The position numbers were made by a program, and so were the translations under genes. 64,000 bases of DNA, taken from contig NZ_CADIKC010000007.1 of the NCBI RefSeq assembly GCF_902859805.1, positions 62,001 to 126,000 on the forward strand, in the 5' to 3' direction. This document shows positions 52,813-61,193 of this stretch, piece after piece. The stretch is from Paraburkholderia sediminicola (GTDB lineage: Bacteria; Pseudomonadota; Gammaproteobacteria; Burkholderiales; Burkholderiaceae). Within the stretch, counting starts at the first letter, position 1, and every line of letters starts with the position of its first letter. The notes under the pieces are model-generated. The model ran no database searches. It saw nothing but the letters and a program-made list of their open reading frames with translations, and was not told the origin of the DNA.

Positions 52813-54492
52813 ATGTACCAATACGATCAGTACGACCAGACCATCGTCGATGAGCGGGTCGCGCAATACGCCGATCAGGTTCGCCGCCGTCTGTCGGGCG
52901 AATTGAGCGAAGAGGAGTTCCGTCCGCTGCGCCTGCAGAACGGCCTGTACATGCAGCGTCACGCGTACATGCACCGCATCGCGATTCCGTACGGCAACCT
53001 GCGCAGCGACCAGATGCGCGTGCTGGCTGAGATCGCGCGTGTGCACGACCGCGGCTACGGCCACTTTTCGACGCGCTCGAACATCCAGTACAACTGGATC
53101 CAGCTCGAAGAAACGCCGGAAATCCTGCGCAAGCTTGCAGCGGTGCAGATGCACGGCATCCAGACCTCGGGCAACTGTATCCGTAACATCACCGCCGACC
53201 AGTTCGCCGGCGTAGCGCCGGACGAAGTGGTGGATCCGCGCCCCTGGGCAGAAATCCTGCGCCAGTGGTCGACGTTCCACCCGGAATTCGCGTGGCTGCC
53301 GCGTAAGTTCAAGATCGCCGTGTCGGGTTCGAAGGAAGACCGCGCTGCCGTGCAGATTCACGACATGGGCGTGTATCTGAAGAAGAACGAGCAGGGCGAG
53401 CTGGTGGCCGACATTCTGGCCGGCGGCGGCATGGGCCGTACGCCGATCATCGGCGCGATCATCCGTAAAGATCTGCCGTGGCAACACCTGCTGACGTACT
53501 GCGAAGCCGTGCTGCGCGTGTACAACCGCTATGGCCGCCGCGACAACATTTACAAGGCGCGTATCAAGATTCTCGTGAAGGCCTTGAGCCCGGAGAAATT
53601 CTCGGCGCAGGTCGAAGAAGAATGGCAACACCTGAAAGACGGTCCTTCGACGCTGACGCAAACTGAAGTCGACCGCGTGTCGCAATACTTCCAGCCGCCG
53701 GTGTATGAAAAGCTGGCCGACACGGATGCATCGTTCGAAAAGCATCTGCTGGAAAACCGTGCGTTTGCCCGTTGGGTCGAACGTAACGTGCGTCCGCACA
53801 AGGTCGAGGGTTATTCGTCGGTCACGTTGTCGCTGAAGCCGACCACGATCGCCCCGGGCGATGCAACCGACGCGCAGATGGAAGCGGTCGCCGATTGGGC
53901 CGACGAGTACTCGCTCGGCGAAATCCGCGTGTCGCACGAACAGAACCTGATTCTCGCGAACGTGAAGAAGCGCGACCTGTTCGCCCTGTGGGAAAAAGCC
54001 AAGGCACAAGGTTTCGCGACGCCGAATATCGGCTTGCTGACCGACATCATCGCGTGCCCGGGCGGCGATTTCTGCTCGCTCGCGAATGCGAAGTCGATTC
54101 CGATCGCGCTGGCGATTCAGGAACGCTTCAACGATCTCGACTACGTGTACGACCTCGGTGACGTGTCGCTGAACATCTCGGGTTGTATCAATGCTTGCGG
54201 TCACCACCACGTCGGCAACATCGGCATTCTGGGCGTCGATAAGGACGGCTCGGAGTGGTACCAGGTGACGCTCGGTGGCGAGCAGGGCACGGGTGCCACC
54301 GGCGCGCATCTCGGCCGCGTGATCGGCCCGTCGTTCTCGGCGGAAGAAATGCCGGACGTGATGAGCAAGGTGATCGACACGTTCGTGGAGAATCGCCACG
54401 AAGGCGAACGCTTCATCGAAACGTACAACCGCATCGGCATGGCCCCGTTCAAGGAACGTGTGTACGCCTCGCGTCAACCGGCTCACGCGTAA
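52813..54492 (+). CDS. cysI: Assimilatory sulfite reductase, siroheme subunit
   Basis: A 559-residue nitrite/sulfite-reductase-family hemoprotein. The siroheme/4Fe-4S ligands are CPGGDFC and, about 45 residues later, GCINACGHHH, with NIQYNWIQLEETPEILRKL and QTSGNCIRNITADQ typical of the substrate pocket. It reduces sulfite to sulfide in the cytoplasm. No CysJ flavoprotein gene is nearby, so electrons may come from ferredoxin or another donor. It heads the operon cysI, DUF934, cysH, cysD, cysN, cobA. Confidence 0.94.
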   Translation: MYQYDQYDQTIVDERVAQYADQVRRRLSGELSEEEFRPLRLQNGLYMQRHAYMHRIAIPYGNLRSDQMRVLAEIARVHDRGYGHFSTRSNIQYNWIQLEETPEILRKLAAVQMHGIQTSGNCIRNITADQFAGVAPDEVVDPRPWAEILRQWSTFHPEFAWLPRKFKIAVSGSKEDRAAVQIHDMGVYLKKNEQGELVADILAGGGMGRTPIIGAIIRKDLPWQHLLTYCEAVLRVYNRYGRRDNIYKARIKILVKALSPEKFSAQVEEEWQHLKDGPSTLTQTEVDRVSQYFQPPVYEKLADTDASFEKHLLENRAFARWVERNVRPHKVEGYSSVTLSLKPTTIAPGDATDAQMEAVADWADEYSLGEIRVSHEQNLILANVKKRDLFALWEKAKAQGFATPNIGLLTDIIACPGGDFCSLANAKSIPIALAIQERFNDLDYVYDLGDVSLNISGCINACGHHHVGNIGILGVDKDGSEWYQVTLGGEQGTGATGAHLGRVIGPSFSAEEMPDVMSKVIDTFVENRHEGERFIETYNRIGMAPFKERVYASRQPAHA

Positions 54493-54514
54493 CCGCGAAA
54501 AGGATACTGAACAG

Positions 54515-55054
54515 ATGGCTTCTATTATCAAGAACCGCGCGATCGTCAACGATGACTGGACGGTGGTGCGCGCCGCTGAAGACGGCACGCTGCCCGCAGT
54601 GAATGACTTGCCGGCCGGCAAAGTGCTGGTGCCGCTCGCGCTGTGGCAGGCTTCGCGTGATGCACTGATCGCATCGCGCAGCACCGCTGAAATCGGCGTG
54701 TGGCTCGCGCCGGATAGCGAACCGGTGGATATCGTCGGCGACTTCGACACGATCGCGCTGATCGGCGTGGACTTCCCGGTGTTCCGCGACGGCCGCGGCT
54801 ATAGCATCGGCCGCCTGTTGCGCGAGCGTTATGGCTACAAGGGTGAACTGCGCGCGATCGGCGACGTGCTGCGCGATCAGCTGGCGTTCATGTTCCGCTG
54901 CGGCTTCGACGCGTATGCACTGCGTGAAGACAAAGACTTCGACGACGCGCTCAAGGCGTTCGACGAATTCAGCTTCAACTATCAGGGTGCGGTGGGCTCG
55001 TCGCCGCTGTTCCGCCGCCGCGAAGCGGGCGAACTGGCGAAGGCCTCGGCATGA
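54515..55054 (+). CDS. DUF934 protein of the sulfite-reduction operon
   Basis: A 179-residue protein with DUF934-typical GVDFPVFRDGRGYSIGRLLR and ELRAIGDVLRDQLAFMFRCG. These proteins are nearly always found between cysI and cysH in beta- and gammaproteobacteria and are annotated as oxidoreductase-like, possibly supporting sulfite reductase electron supply; the biochemical role is not settled. ATG 54515 follows AAGGA; its stop overlaps cysH by 4 bases (ATGA), so the two are coupled. Confidence 0.9.
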   Translation: MASIIKNRAIVNDDWTVVRAAEDGTLPAVNDLPAGKVLVPLALWQASRDALIASRSTAEIGVWLAPDSEPVDIVGDFDTIALIGVDFPVFRDGRGYSIGRLLRERYGYKGELRAIGDVLRDQLAFMFRCGFDAYALREDKDFDDALKAFDEFSFNYQGAVGSSPLFRRREAGELAKASA

Positions 55055-55797
55055 GCGGCGCACAATTGCTCACGCCGGAACTCGCTGCGAAGGTTGAGCG
55101 CCTCGATGCGCTGCTCGATTCGATCGCAGCGCGTCACGCGAACGTGAAACTTGCCAGCAGCCTCGCAGCGGAAGACATGCTGCTCACGCACGCGATTCTG
55201 TCGCGTGGCGTGAAGATCGGCATTTTCTCGTTGAACACGGGCCGTCTGCACGCGGAAACGCTGGGCATGCTCGATCGCGTGAAAGAGCGCTACGGTTACG
55301 ATATCGAGCAGTTTCACCCGCAAGCCGCCGCGGTTGAAGAGTATGTCGGCTCGCATGGGCTGAACGCGTTTTATGAAAGCGTCGATCTGCGCAAGCGTTG
55401 CTGCGAAATCCGCAAGGTCGAACCGTTGAACCGCGCGTTGTCGGATGTCAGCGCATGGGTGACGGGTCAACGCCGCGAGCAGTCGGTGACGCGTGCCGAA
55501 CTGCACGAGGAAGAGCACGACGCCGCTCGCAACATCGCCAAGTTCAATCCGCTGACGGACTGGACCGAAGCTGAAGTGTGGGACTATCTGAAAGCGTTGG
55601 ACGTGCCGGTCAATCCGCTGCATGCGCGCGGTTACCCGAGCATCGGCTGCGAACCTTGTACCCGCGCGATCCGCCCCGGTGAAGACAGCCGGGCAGGGCG
55701 CTGGTGGTGGGAGTCGCGCGATACGAAGGAGTGCGGGCTACACATCACGACGATTACGCCGATCCACGTCAGCAGCAGCGAGAACGCTTCGGCATAA
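55051..55797 (+). CDS. cysH: Adenylyl-sulfate (APS) reductase
   Basis: A 248-residue CysH-family enzyme. It has the nucleotide-binding SSLAAEDMLLTHAI, the cysteine pairs RCCEIRKVEPLNRAL and GCEPCTRAI that bind a 4Fe-4S cluster, and the C-terminal catalytic KECGLH. The extra cysteines mark the APS-using, iron-sulfur type rather than the PAPS type. It reduces APS to sulfite with thioredoxin. The absence of an APS kinase gene in this cluster agrees. Confidence 0.94.
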   Translation: MSGAQLLTPELAAKVERLDALLDSIAARHANVKLASSLAAEDMLLTHAILSRGVKIGIFSLNTGRLHAETLGMLDRVKERYGYDIEQFHPQAAAVEEYVGSHGLNAFYESVDLRKRCCEIRKVEPLNRALSDVSAWVTGQRREQSVTRAELHEEEHDAARNIAKFNPLTDWTEAEVWDYLKALDVPVNPLHARGYPSIGCEPCTRAIRPGEDSRAGRWWWESRDTKECGLHITTITPIHVSSSENASA

Positions 55798-55910
55798 AGC
55801 ATTCAGGCGAATCAGGCCTTGGTTTTTAGCTTGAACGCCGCACATACCGATTTGAATACTTCCGCGACGCAGGCAACCGCTTGCGACGCGAATCAACGAA
55901 GGACCCAGAC

Positions 55911-56873
55911 ATGAGCACCACGCTCGATTCCACTGTGAATGCACCGCTTACCAACACGGCGAACCGGATGGATCACCTCGATTGGCTCGAAGCCGAATCG
56001 ATCCACATCCTGCGCGAACTGGTCGCCGAATGCAGCAAGCCCGCGTTGCTGTTTTCGGGCGGCAAGGATTCGGTCGTGGTGCTGCACCTCGCACTGAAAG
56101 CTTTCGGCATCGGCGCAAATCGCAAGACTGTGCTGCCGTTCCCGCTCGTGCATATCGACACCGGTCACAACTATGACGAAGTGATCGACTTCCGCGATCG
56201 TCGCGCGAAAGAGATCGGTGCTGAACTGGTGGTGGGTCACGTCGAAGATTCGATCAAGCGCGGCACCGTGCGTCTGCGCCGTGAACTGGATTCGCGCAAT
56301 GCTGCGCAAGCCGTAACGCTGCTCGAAACGATCGCTGAACATGAGTACACCGCGCTGATCGGTGGCGCACGCCGTGACGAAGAAAAGGCCCGTGCGAAAG
56401 AACGGATCTTCTCGTTCCGTGACGAATTCGGCCAATGGGATCCGAAGGCGCAGCGCCCGGAACTGTGGAGCCTGTATAACGCGCGTCTGCATAACGGCGA
56501 ACATCTGCGTGTGTTCCCGATCTCGAACTGGACCGAACTCGACGTGTGGCAATACATTGCCCGCGAACAGCTTGAACTGCCGTCGATCTATTACGCGCAT
56601 CAACGCGAGATCGTGCGCCGCAACGGCCTGCTCGTGCCGGTCACGCCGCTTACGCCGATGCGTGAAGGCGAGACCAGCGAAACCGCGCTGGTGCGTTTCC
56701 GTACCGTGGGCGATATCAGCTGCACGTGCCCGGTGGAAAGCGATGCGGATGATCTCGAGAAGATCATCGCCGAAACGGCCGTGACCGAAATCACGGAACG
56801 CGGCGCGACGCGGATGGACGATCAGGTCTCCGAAGCCGCGATGGAACAGCGTAAGAAGCAAGGTTATTTCTAA
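55911..56873 (+). CDS. cysD: Sulfate adenylyltransferase small subunit
   Basis: A 320-residue PP-loop ATP pyrophosphatase-type protein with SGGKDSVVVLHLALKAF (PP motif), FPLVHIDTGHNYDEVIDFRD, GARRDEEKARAKERIFSFRD and the C-terminal GDISCTCPVES. It joins sulfate to ATP, driven by GTP hydrolysis by CysN. ATG 55911 follows GAAGGA; the longer frame starting at 55881 lacks family sequence. It lies 25 bases before cysN. Confidence 0.95.
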   Translation: MSTTLDSTVNAPLTNTANRMDHLDWLEAESIHILRELVAECSKPALLFSGGKDSVVVLHLALKAFGIGANRKTVLPFPLVHIDTGHNYDEVIDFRDRRAKEIGAELVVGHVEDSIKRGTVRLRRELDSRNAAQAVTLLETIAEHEYTALIGGARRDEEKARAKERIFSFRDEFGQWDPKAQRPELWSLYNARLHNGEHLRVFPISNWTELDVWQYIAREQLELPSIYYAHQREIVRRNGLLVPVTPLTPMREGETSETALVRFRTVGDISCTCPVESDADDLEKIIAETAVTEITERGATRMDDQVSEAAMEQRKKQGYF

Positions 56874-56898
56874 GCACACGAACCAAGGTAAAGCAATC

Positions 56899-58215
56899 AT
56901 GAGCGGTATTCACCAACCAGAAGACCTCGGCGTGCTGCGTTTCATCACTGCGGGCAGCGTCGACGATGGCAAGAGCACATTGATCGGCCGCCTGCTGTAC
57001 GACAGCAAGGCGGTATTGAGCGATCAACTCTCCGCACTGTCGCGCGCAAAGAATAAGCGTACCGTTGGCGACGAAATCGATTTGTCGCTGCTGACAGACG
57101 GCCTCGAAGCCGAACGCGAACAAGGCATTACGATCGACGTCGCATACCGTTACTTCGCAACGGCCAAGCGCAAGTTCATCATCGCCGACACGCCGGGCCA
57201 CGAGCAATACACGCGCAACATGGTGACGGGTGCATCGACCGCGCACGCAGCGATCATTCTGGTCGACGCAACGCGTGTGACGTTCATCGACGGCGTCGCG
57301 CAACTGCTGCCGCAAACCAAACGTCACAGCGCGCTGGTGAAGCTGCTCGGCTTGCAACACGCGATCGTCGCGATCAACAAGATGGACCTCGTCGACTACA
57401 GCGAAACGCGCTTCAACGAGATTCGTGATGCGTATGTCGAACTCGCGCGTCAACTCGGTCTGAACGATGTGCGCTTCGTGCCGGTGTCGGCGCTGAAGGG
57501 CGACAACATCGTGACGGCAAGCGAAAGCATGCCGTGGTACGCGGGCGAGCCGCTGCTCGATTTGCTCGAGGCGTTGCCGGTCGAAGTTCCGACGGGCCAG
57601 GCGCTGCGTTTCCCGGTGCAATGGGTCGCGCGTCAGGACGGCAGCCAGGCCGACGATTTCCGCGGCTACATGGGCCGTGTCGAAGCGGGCGAGGTGAAGG
57701 TCGGCGATACCATCGTCGTGCTGCCGGCGAACCGTGAAGCAACGGTTGCCGAGATCATCGCACCCGTGACGGGCGGAACGGCCGCGGTGGACCGCGCATT
57801 TGCTGGCCAAACCGTGACGATCCGTCTGGCGGAAGACGTCGACGTGTCGCGCGGCGACACCTTCGTGCTGCGCGAAGCAGCGCCGGAACCGGCCAAGAAA
57901 CTGGAAGCCGATCTATGCTGGTTCGACGACACGCCGCTGTCGACGCAACGCAAGTATCTGTTGAAGCAGACCACCAACACGGTGTTCGCCCGGATCGGCG
58001 CGATCAAGGAAGTGCTCGACGTGCATACGTTGTCGCAGGCCACCGATCGCAAGGATCTGACGATGAACGACATCGGCCGCGTGTCGCTGACGTTGCAAAA
58101 GCCGCTGGTGTGCGACGTGTACGACTCGCATCAGGGCACGGGCGCATTCGTGCTGATCGACGAAGCGACGCACCACACAGTCGCCGCTGGGATGATCCGG
58201 GCGTTTTCGGCTTGA
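56899..58215 (+). CDS. cysN: Sulfate adenylyltransferase large subunit (GTPase)
   Basis: A 438-residue EF-Tu-like GTPase. GSVDDGKSTLIGRLLYDSK is the P-loop, REQGITIDVAYRYF switch I, DTPGHEQYTRNM switch II and AINKMDLVDYS the guanine-binding motif. It powers sulfate adenylation by CysD. It stops after the two beta-barrel domains, without the C-terminal APS kinase fused in many CysNC proteins, matching the APS-reductase route. Confidence 0.95.
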   Translation: MSGIHQPEDLGVLRFITAGSVDDGKSTLIGRLLYDSKAVLSDQLSALSRAKNKRTVGDEIDLSLLTDGLEAEREQGITIDVAYRYFATAKRKFIIADTPGHEQYTRNMVTGASTAHAAIILVDATRVTFIDGVAQLLPQTKRHSALVKLLGLQHAIVAINKMDLVDYSETRFNEIRDAYVELARQLGLNDVRFVPVSALKGDNIVTASESMPWYAGEPLLDLLEALPVEVPTGQALRFPVQWVARQDGSQADDFRGYMGRVEAGEVKVGDTIVVLPANREATVAEIIAPVTGGTAAVDRAFAGQTVTIRLAEDVDVSRGDTFVLREAAPEPAKKLEADLCWFDDTPLSTQRKYLLKQTTNTVFARIGAIKEVLDVHTLSQATDRKDLTMNDIGRVSLTLQKPLVCDVYDSHQGTGAFVLIDEATHHTVAAGMIRAFSA

Positions 58216-58289
58216 GTTGCCGACTGGGCAACTAACGCGCGCTCACGGCTTCGGGTTTCGCACGAACTGGACGAATGGGGTTAAGGCGA

Positions 58290-59042
58290 ATGGGTAAGGT
58301 GTATCTGATCGGTGCAGGGCCAGGGGCCGCGGATCTCATCACGGTGCGCGGCGCGCGGCTGCTCGGCACGGCTGATGTCGTGTTGCACGACGCGCTTGTC
58401 GAGCCGGCGATGCTCGACTACGCACCTTCCCACGCGCGGCGGATTGCGGTTGGCAAGCGGTGCGGGCAGTTGTCGACGGCGCAGCAGTTCATCAACAAGC
58501 AGATCGTGGATGCCGCGCTTGAGCACGATGTGGTGGTGCGTTTGAAGGGCGGCGATCCGATGTTGTTTGGGCGCGCTGATGAGGAGATGCGGGCGCTCGA
58601 GGCGGCGGGTATCGAGTATGAGGTGGTGCCTGGGATTACGGCGGCACTTGCCAGTGCGGCAACGCTAAAGCGGTCGTTGACGCTTCGCGGCGTGTCTCGC
58701 AGTGTTGCGTTGGCGACGCATAGCCGGGCGGCTGATACCGCGGCGATTCGGGAGCAGGTGAATGCTGATTCGCTCGTGTTCTACATGGGGCGGGATAGCG
58801 GGCCCGAGATCGCGCAACAGTTGATCGATGCTGGGCGCGATGGCGCGACTCCTGTGGCGATTGTGGAGGCGTGTAGTACGCCTCGTGAGCGGATGCTGAC
58901 TCTTACGCTTTCGGGTCTCGCTTGTGGTGAGGCTCAGCAGTGGCTTGATGGGTCGCAGCCTAGTTTGCTGATGATAGGGGAGGCGTTTGCTGCTCGGCAG
59001 CTGGGTGTTCGCTCCGCGGATGGGATGTTAGTGGCTGCTTGA
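58290..59042 (+). CDS. cobA: Uroporphyrinogen-III C-methyltransferase (siroheme pathway)
   Basis: A 250-residue SUMT: VYLIGAGPGAADLITVRGAR at the N-terminus, VVRLKGGDPMLFGRADEEMR in the middle and YEVVPGITAALAS with the conserved PGI. It makes precorrin-2 from uroporphyrinogen III using SAM, the first step toward the siroheme of CysI. It lacks the dehydrogenase/chelatase half of CysG, so other enzymes must finish the pathway; the CbiX-type chelatase gene 1.8 kb away is a candidate. Start ATG 58290 has AAGG upstream. Confidence 0.93.
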   Translation: MGKVYLIGAGPGAADLITVRGARLLGTADVVLHDALVEPAMLDYAPSHARRIAVGKRCGQLSTAQQFINKQIVDAALEHDVVVRLKGGDPMLFGRADEEMRALEAAGIEYEVVPGITAALASAATLKRSLTLRGVSRSVALATHSRAADTAAIREQVNADSLVFYMGRDSGPEIAQQLIDAGRDGATPVAIVEACSTPRERMLTLTLSGLACGEAQQWLDGSQPSLLMIGEAFAARQLGVRSADGMLVAA

Positions 59043-59315
59043 GGTTTTTTTGCCTTTTGCGGCGCTTGTTTGTCCGTGTTCCTGGGGCTTTGGCCTTTCC
59101 TTGCAGTGTTAGTGGTCTATTAGCGTTGCCCCTGTGCGGGGCGGCACCTACTTTTCTTTGCCGGCTGCAAAGAAAAGTAGGCAAAAGAAAGCAGCTCAAA
59201 CCGCTAATGCTAAGCGGGCACCGTGGTTTTCTGCGGGTAGTGGTGCATCTGGAATCTGTGTTCTCCCGCATTCGGCGCCAGTGACAAGGGCGTCATACTT
59301 CCCATCTCACACTTC
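59043..59315. other. Gene-free region holding REP-like repeat copy A
   Basis: No gene is seen between the cobA stop and the first small frame. Most of the stretch is the repeat listed separately at 59093-59289. Confidence 0.6.
59093..59289 (+). repeat. REP-like repeat, copy A of an inverted pair
   Basis: About 197 bases that recur in inverted orientation at 60543-60737, with roughly 85-90 percent identity by eye; weaker similarity extends outward to about 59046. Inside is a 15-base perfect stem at 59147-59161 and 59167-59181 (CCTACTTTTCTTTGC and its complement) with a 5-base loop. It starts close after the cobA stop codon, as dispersed REP/BIME-type repeats often do. Confidence 0.85.
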
Positions 59316-59762
59316 GTGCTCGCCGGAAGCGTTTGCCCGGCCGCGCTTCGCGCGACGTCATGGTCGGTTATCTGCCACTACTCCGTTTCTTTGCTGACGT
59401 TTCTTCAGTGCTGTAGTCCTGTGTGCGGGCGCGCGCTTGGGAAATTTCGGAAATGCTGGCTTCGCGCGCTCTTTAGCCCAAGCAGGCGATCACTCGCGAA
59501 ACGATACGTTTTAAACTCAATTCGCCGTCAAAACAACGACGGTCAGGCTTGGCGGCCTGTTGCCAAACGCATACCTGCCTCGGCGGGTCTGTGTCTATCT
59601 CTGCGCGTCTTATGGGCGGGCCGTGATGGGGAGGCCTTCGGGCCTGCCGGTTTTCGTTTGGCACCGGTCGCCAACCTTGTCATTGAGCCCGCTCACCACT
59701 TTGCAAACTACAAGCTAGTGCGCCGGGCGGTCCAGGTAAGTTTCAGGGAGATCGCGCCATGA
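59316..59762 (+). CDS. Doubtful small ORF overlapping the next gene
   Basis: A 148-codon frame whose stop overlaps the following start as ATGA. Its C-terminal part (GLCLSLRVLWAGRDGEAFGP, then AGFRLAPVANLVIEP) recalls sequences next to P4-type phage Icd/Ash-like genes, from memory only. The first half looks non-coding and no Shine-Dalgarno is evident, so it may be a leader region rather than a protein gene. Confidence 0.25.
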   Translation: MLAGSVCPAALRATSWSVICHYSVSLLTFLQCCSPVCGRALGKFRKCWLRALFSPSRRSLAKRYVLNSIRRQNNDGQAWRPVAKRIPASAGLCLSLRVLWAGRDGEAFGPAGFRLAPVANLVIEPAHHFANYKLVRRAVQVSFREIAP

Positions 59763-60211
59763 GTAAATCCGCCAAAAATTCACGAACCACGTCGCGCCCA
59801 CCCGTTGACGCACTTCAGTACGAAAAGCTCGCCTTATCCGCTTTCGGACTTGTTGACCGGCAACTAAGCCAACTGGACAAGTTGGTCACGCTTGCGGCCT
59901 CGATATTCAGGAGTCCGGCGGTGACACGGGAAGAGAGGCATCGTCAGCGAAAATTGCTGGAAGTGTTGATCGACACTGGCGAGGATTATCGGCGAGAAGT
60001 CGAGATTGATCGCGAGTTGTACCAGGTCATCGCGCTTGATGCGAAGGGAGTGCCGCAAAGCTGCATTACCGCGCGCCGCGCAGCGAACCTTCTGGCGAAG
60101 GCCACGCAGAGGGCACCGGAGAACTGCAGAGGCATGCGCGCACTGGGGACAATGCGAAACAGGCAAGGGCGTTTTAAAACGATCACGCGCCCTATTGCAA
60201 CAGCACACTGA
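59759..60211 (+). CDS. Unknown small protein between inverted repeats
   Basis: A 150-residue basic protein. Residues about 20-115 look genuinely coding and helical: YEKLALSAFGLVDRQLSQLD, REERHRQRKLLEVLIDTGED and REVEIDRELYQVIALDAKGV. The last about 35 residues look less natural and may follow an old frameshift. AGGGAG lies 8 bases before ATG 59759. A strong terminator follows. No domain is recognised; its place between inverted REP-like repeats suggests an acquired or mobile module. Confidence 0.55.
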   Translation: MSKSAKNSRTTSRPPVDALQYEKLALSAFGLVDRQLSQLDKLVTLAASIFRSPAVTREERHRQRKLLEVLIDTGEDYRREVEIDRELYQVIALDAKGVPQSCITARRAANLLAKATQRAPENCRGMRALGTMRNRQGRFKTITRPIATAH

Positions 60212-60236
60212 CAAAAACCCACGGTACCAGGCTACA

Positions 60237-60268
60237 AACATAAAAAGGCGCGAGCGCCTTTTTATGTT
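60237..60268. terminator. Strong bidirectional terminator
   Basis: A 15-base perfect stem (AACATAAAAAGGCGC and its complement) with a minimal loop and T-runs on both strands, 26 bases after the unknown 150-residue gene. It closely resembles the terminator at 9861. Confidence 0.85.
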
Positions 60269-60542
60269 GTAACTGGATGGCACCCATGCCTCGCCAACAG
60301 ATGTGGCTCGTCATCGCATCTGCCTCACCATCATCATGGCGATTGGAACAACGACCGCAACGGCACCCGCGGCCGGGACGGTGATTCAGCACACCGACAT
60401 ATCATTGAGGTGGGGTTCCTGGGGAGTACAGAGGCGCGTACCGAGGCGAAGCCGACGGCCCCCACGGCGCGCAACCGAAGCCGGCGGTTTCCCATGCAGA
60501 CCCATCCGCGACGCACGCAGTGCGGAGTGGGAACTGATGAGT

Positions 60543-60737
60543 CCTTTGTCACTAACGCCGAATGTGCGAGAGCACGGATTCCAGTCGCACCACTACCCGC
60601 AGCGGACCACGGTGCCCACTTAGCATTAGCGGTTTGAGCCGCTTTCTTTGCTTATCTTTCTTTGCGGCGGCAAAGAAAGTAAGTGCCGCCCCGCACAGGG
60701 GCAACGCTAATAGACCACTAACAAATCAAGGAAAGGC
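60543..60737 (-). repeat. REP-like repeat, copy B of the inverted pair
   Basis: The inverted partner of 59093-59289. It keeps the internal hairpin (60651-60665 with 60670-60683, one bulged base), the GCGTTGCCCCTGTGCGGGGC block and the CAAACCGCTAATGCTAAG block. Weaker similarity continues to about 60790, close to the cbiX stop. Confidence 0.85.
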
Positions 60738-60807
60738 ACGAAAGCCAGAACAAGGAAAAGCCAACGCCCAAGGCAAACAGAAAAGAAGCCCCGCACAGGC
60801 AAAAAAA

Positions 60808-61182
60808 TCAACCCTGCCGAAGGCAATACCCAGCAACAGCCTCCAACACCCCTTCATCCTCGCCAACAGCAACAGCACACCTAATCTCGACCGCAGGATA
60901 CAACCCCCGACACCGCTCAATCACCTCCGGCAGATCCCTACGCACATGCCCACCTTGCCCAAAAAACACAGGCACAACAGTCACAACAGAACACCCGTCG
61001 GAGACAAGATCCCCCACAGCGGTAGGCAAGTCCGGCTCCATCAACTCAAGAAAAGCCAACAACACCGCCCCGGTATCAGAACCGCGCGCAGCGCGCACCT
61101 TCTCAGCGAGCCTCTCAAACGGCTCCCGCCACCGCACATCCCGCGCGCCATGCGCAAACAGCACAAGTCCATGCGTAGCCAT
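60808..61182 (-). CDS. cbiX: CbiX/SirB-type sirohydrochlorin chelatase
   Basis: A 124-residue small chelatase: HGLVLFAHGARDVRWREPFE with the metal-site His, then FLELMEPDLPTAV and VPVFFGQGGHVRRDLPEVIE with the second His. Single-domain CbiX inserts Co2+ or Fe2+ into sirohydrochlorin. Beside a sulfite reductase operon containing cobA, iron insertion to make siroheme is the likelier job. It follows lptG by 11 bases on the minus strand, so it may be co-transcribed with the LPS export genes. Confidence 0.9.
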   Translation of the reverse strand: MATHGLVLFAHGARDVRWREPFERLAEKVRAARGSDTGAVLLAFLELMEPDLPTAVGDLVSDGCSVVTVVPVFFGQGGHVRRDLPEVIERCRGLYPAVEIRCAVAVGEDEGVLEAVAGYCLRQG

Positions 61183-61193
61183 GACAAAGGCCC

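Larger units (their letters stand above)
60212..60807. other. Region without confident gene, with terminator and repeat copy B
   Basis: About 600 bases. The first 60 hold a strong terminator. From 60270 to 60540 several short frames overlap but none has recognisable protein character. From 60543 lies repeat copy B, reaching toward the 3' end of cbiX. Confidence 0.5.

Noticed and set aside
52696..54750. 684-codon minus-strand open frame
   Set aside because: It is antisense to cysI, whose protein is fully recognisable. High G+C makes long shadow frames common.
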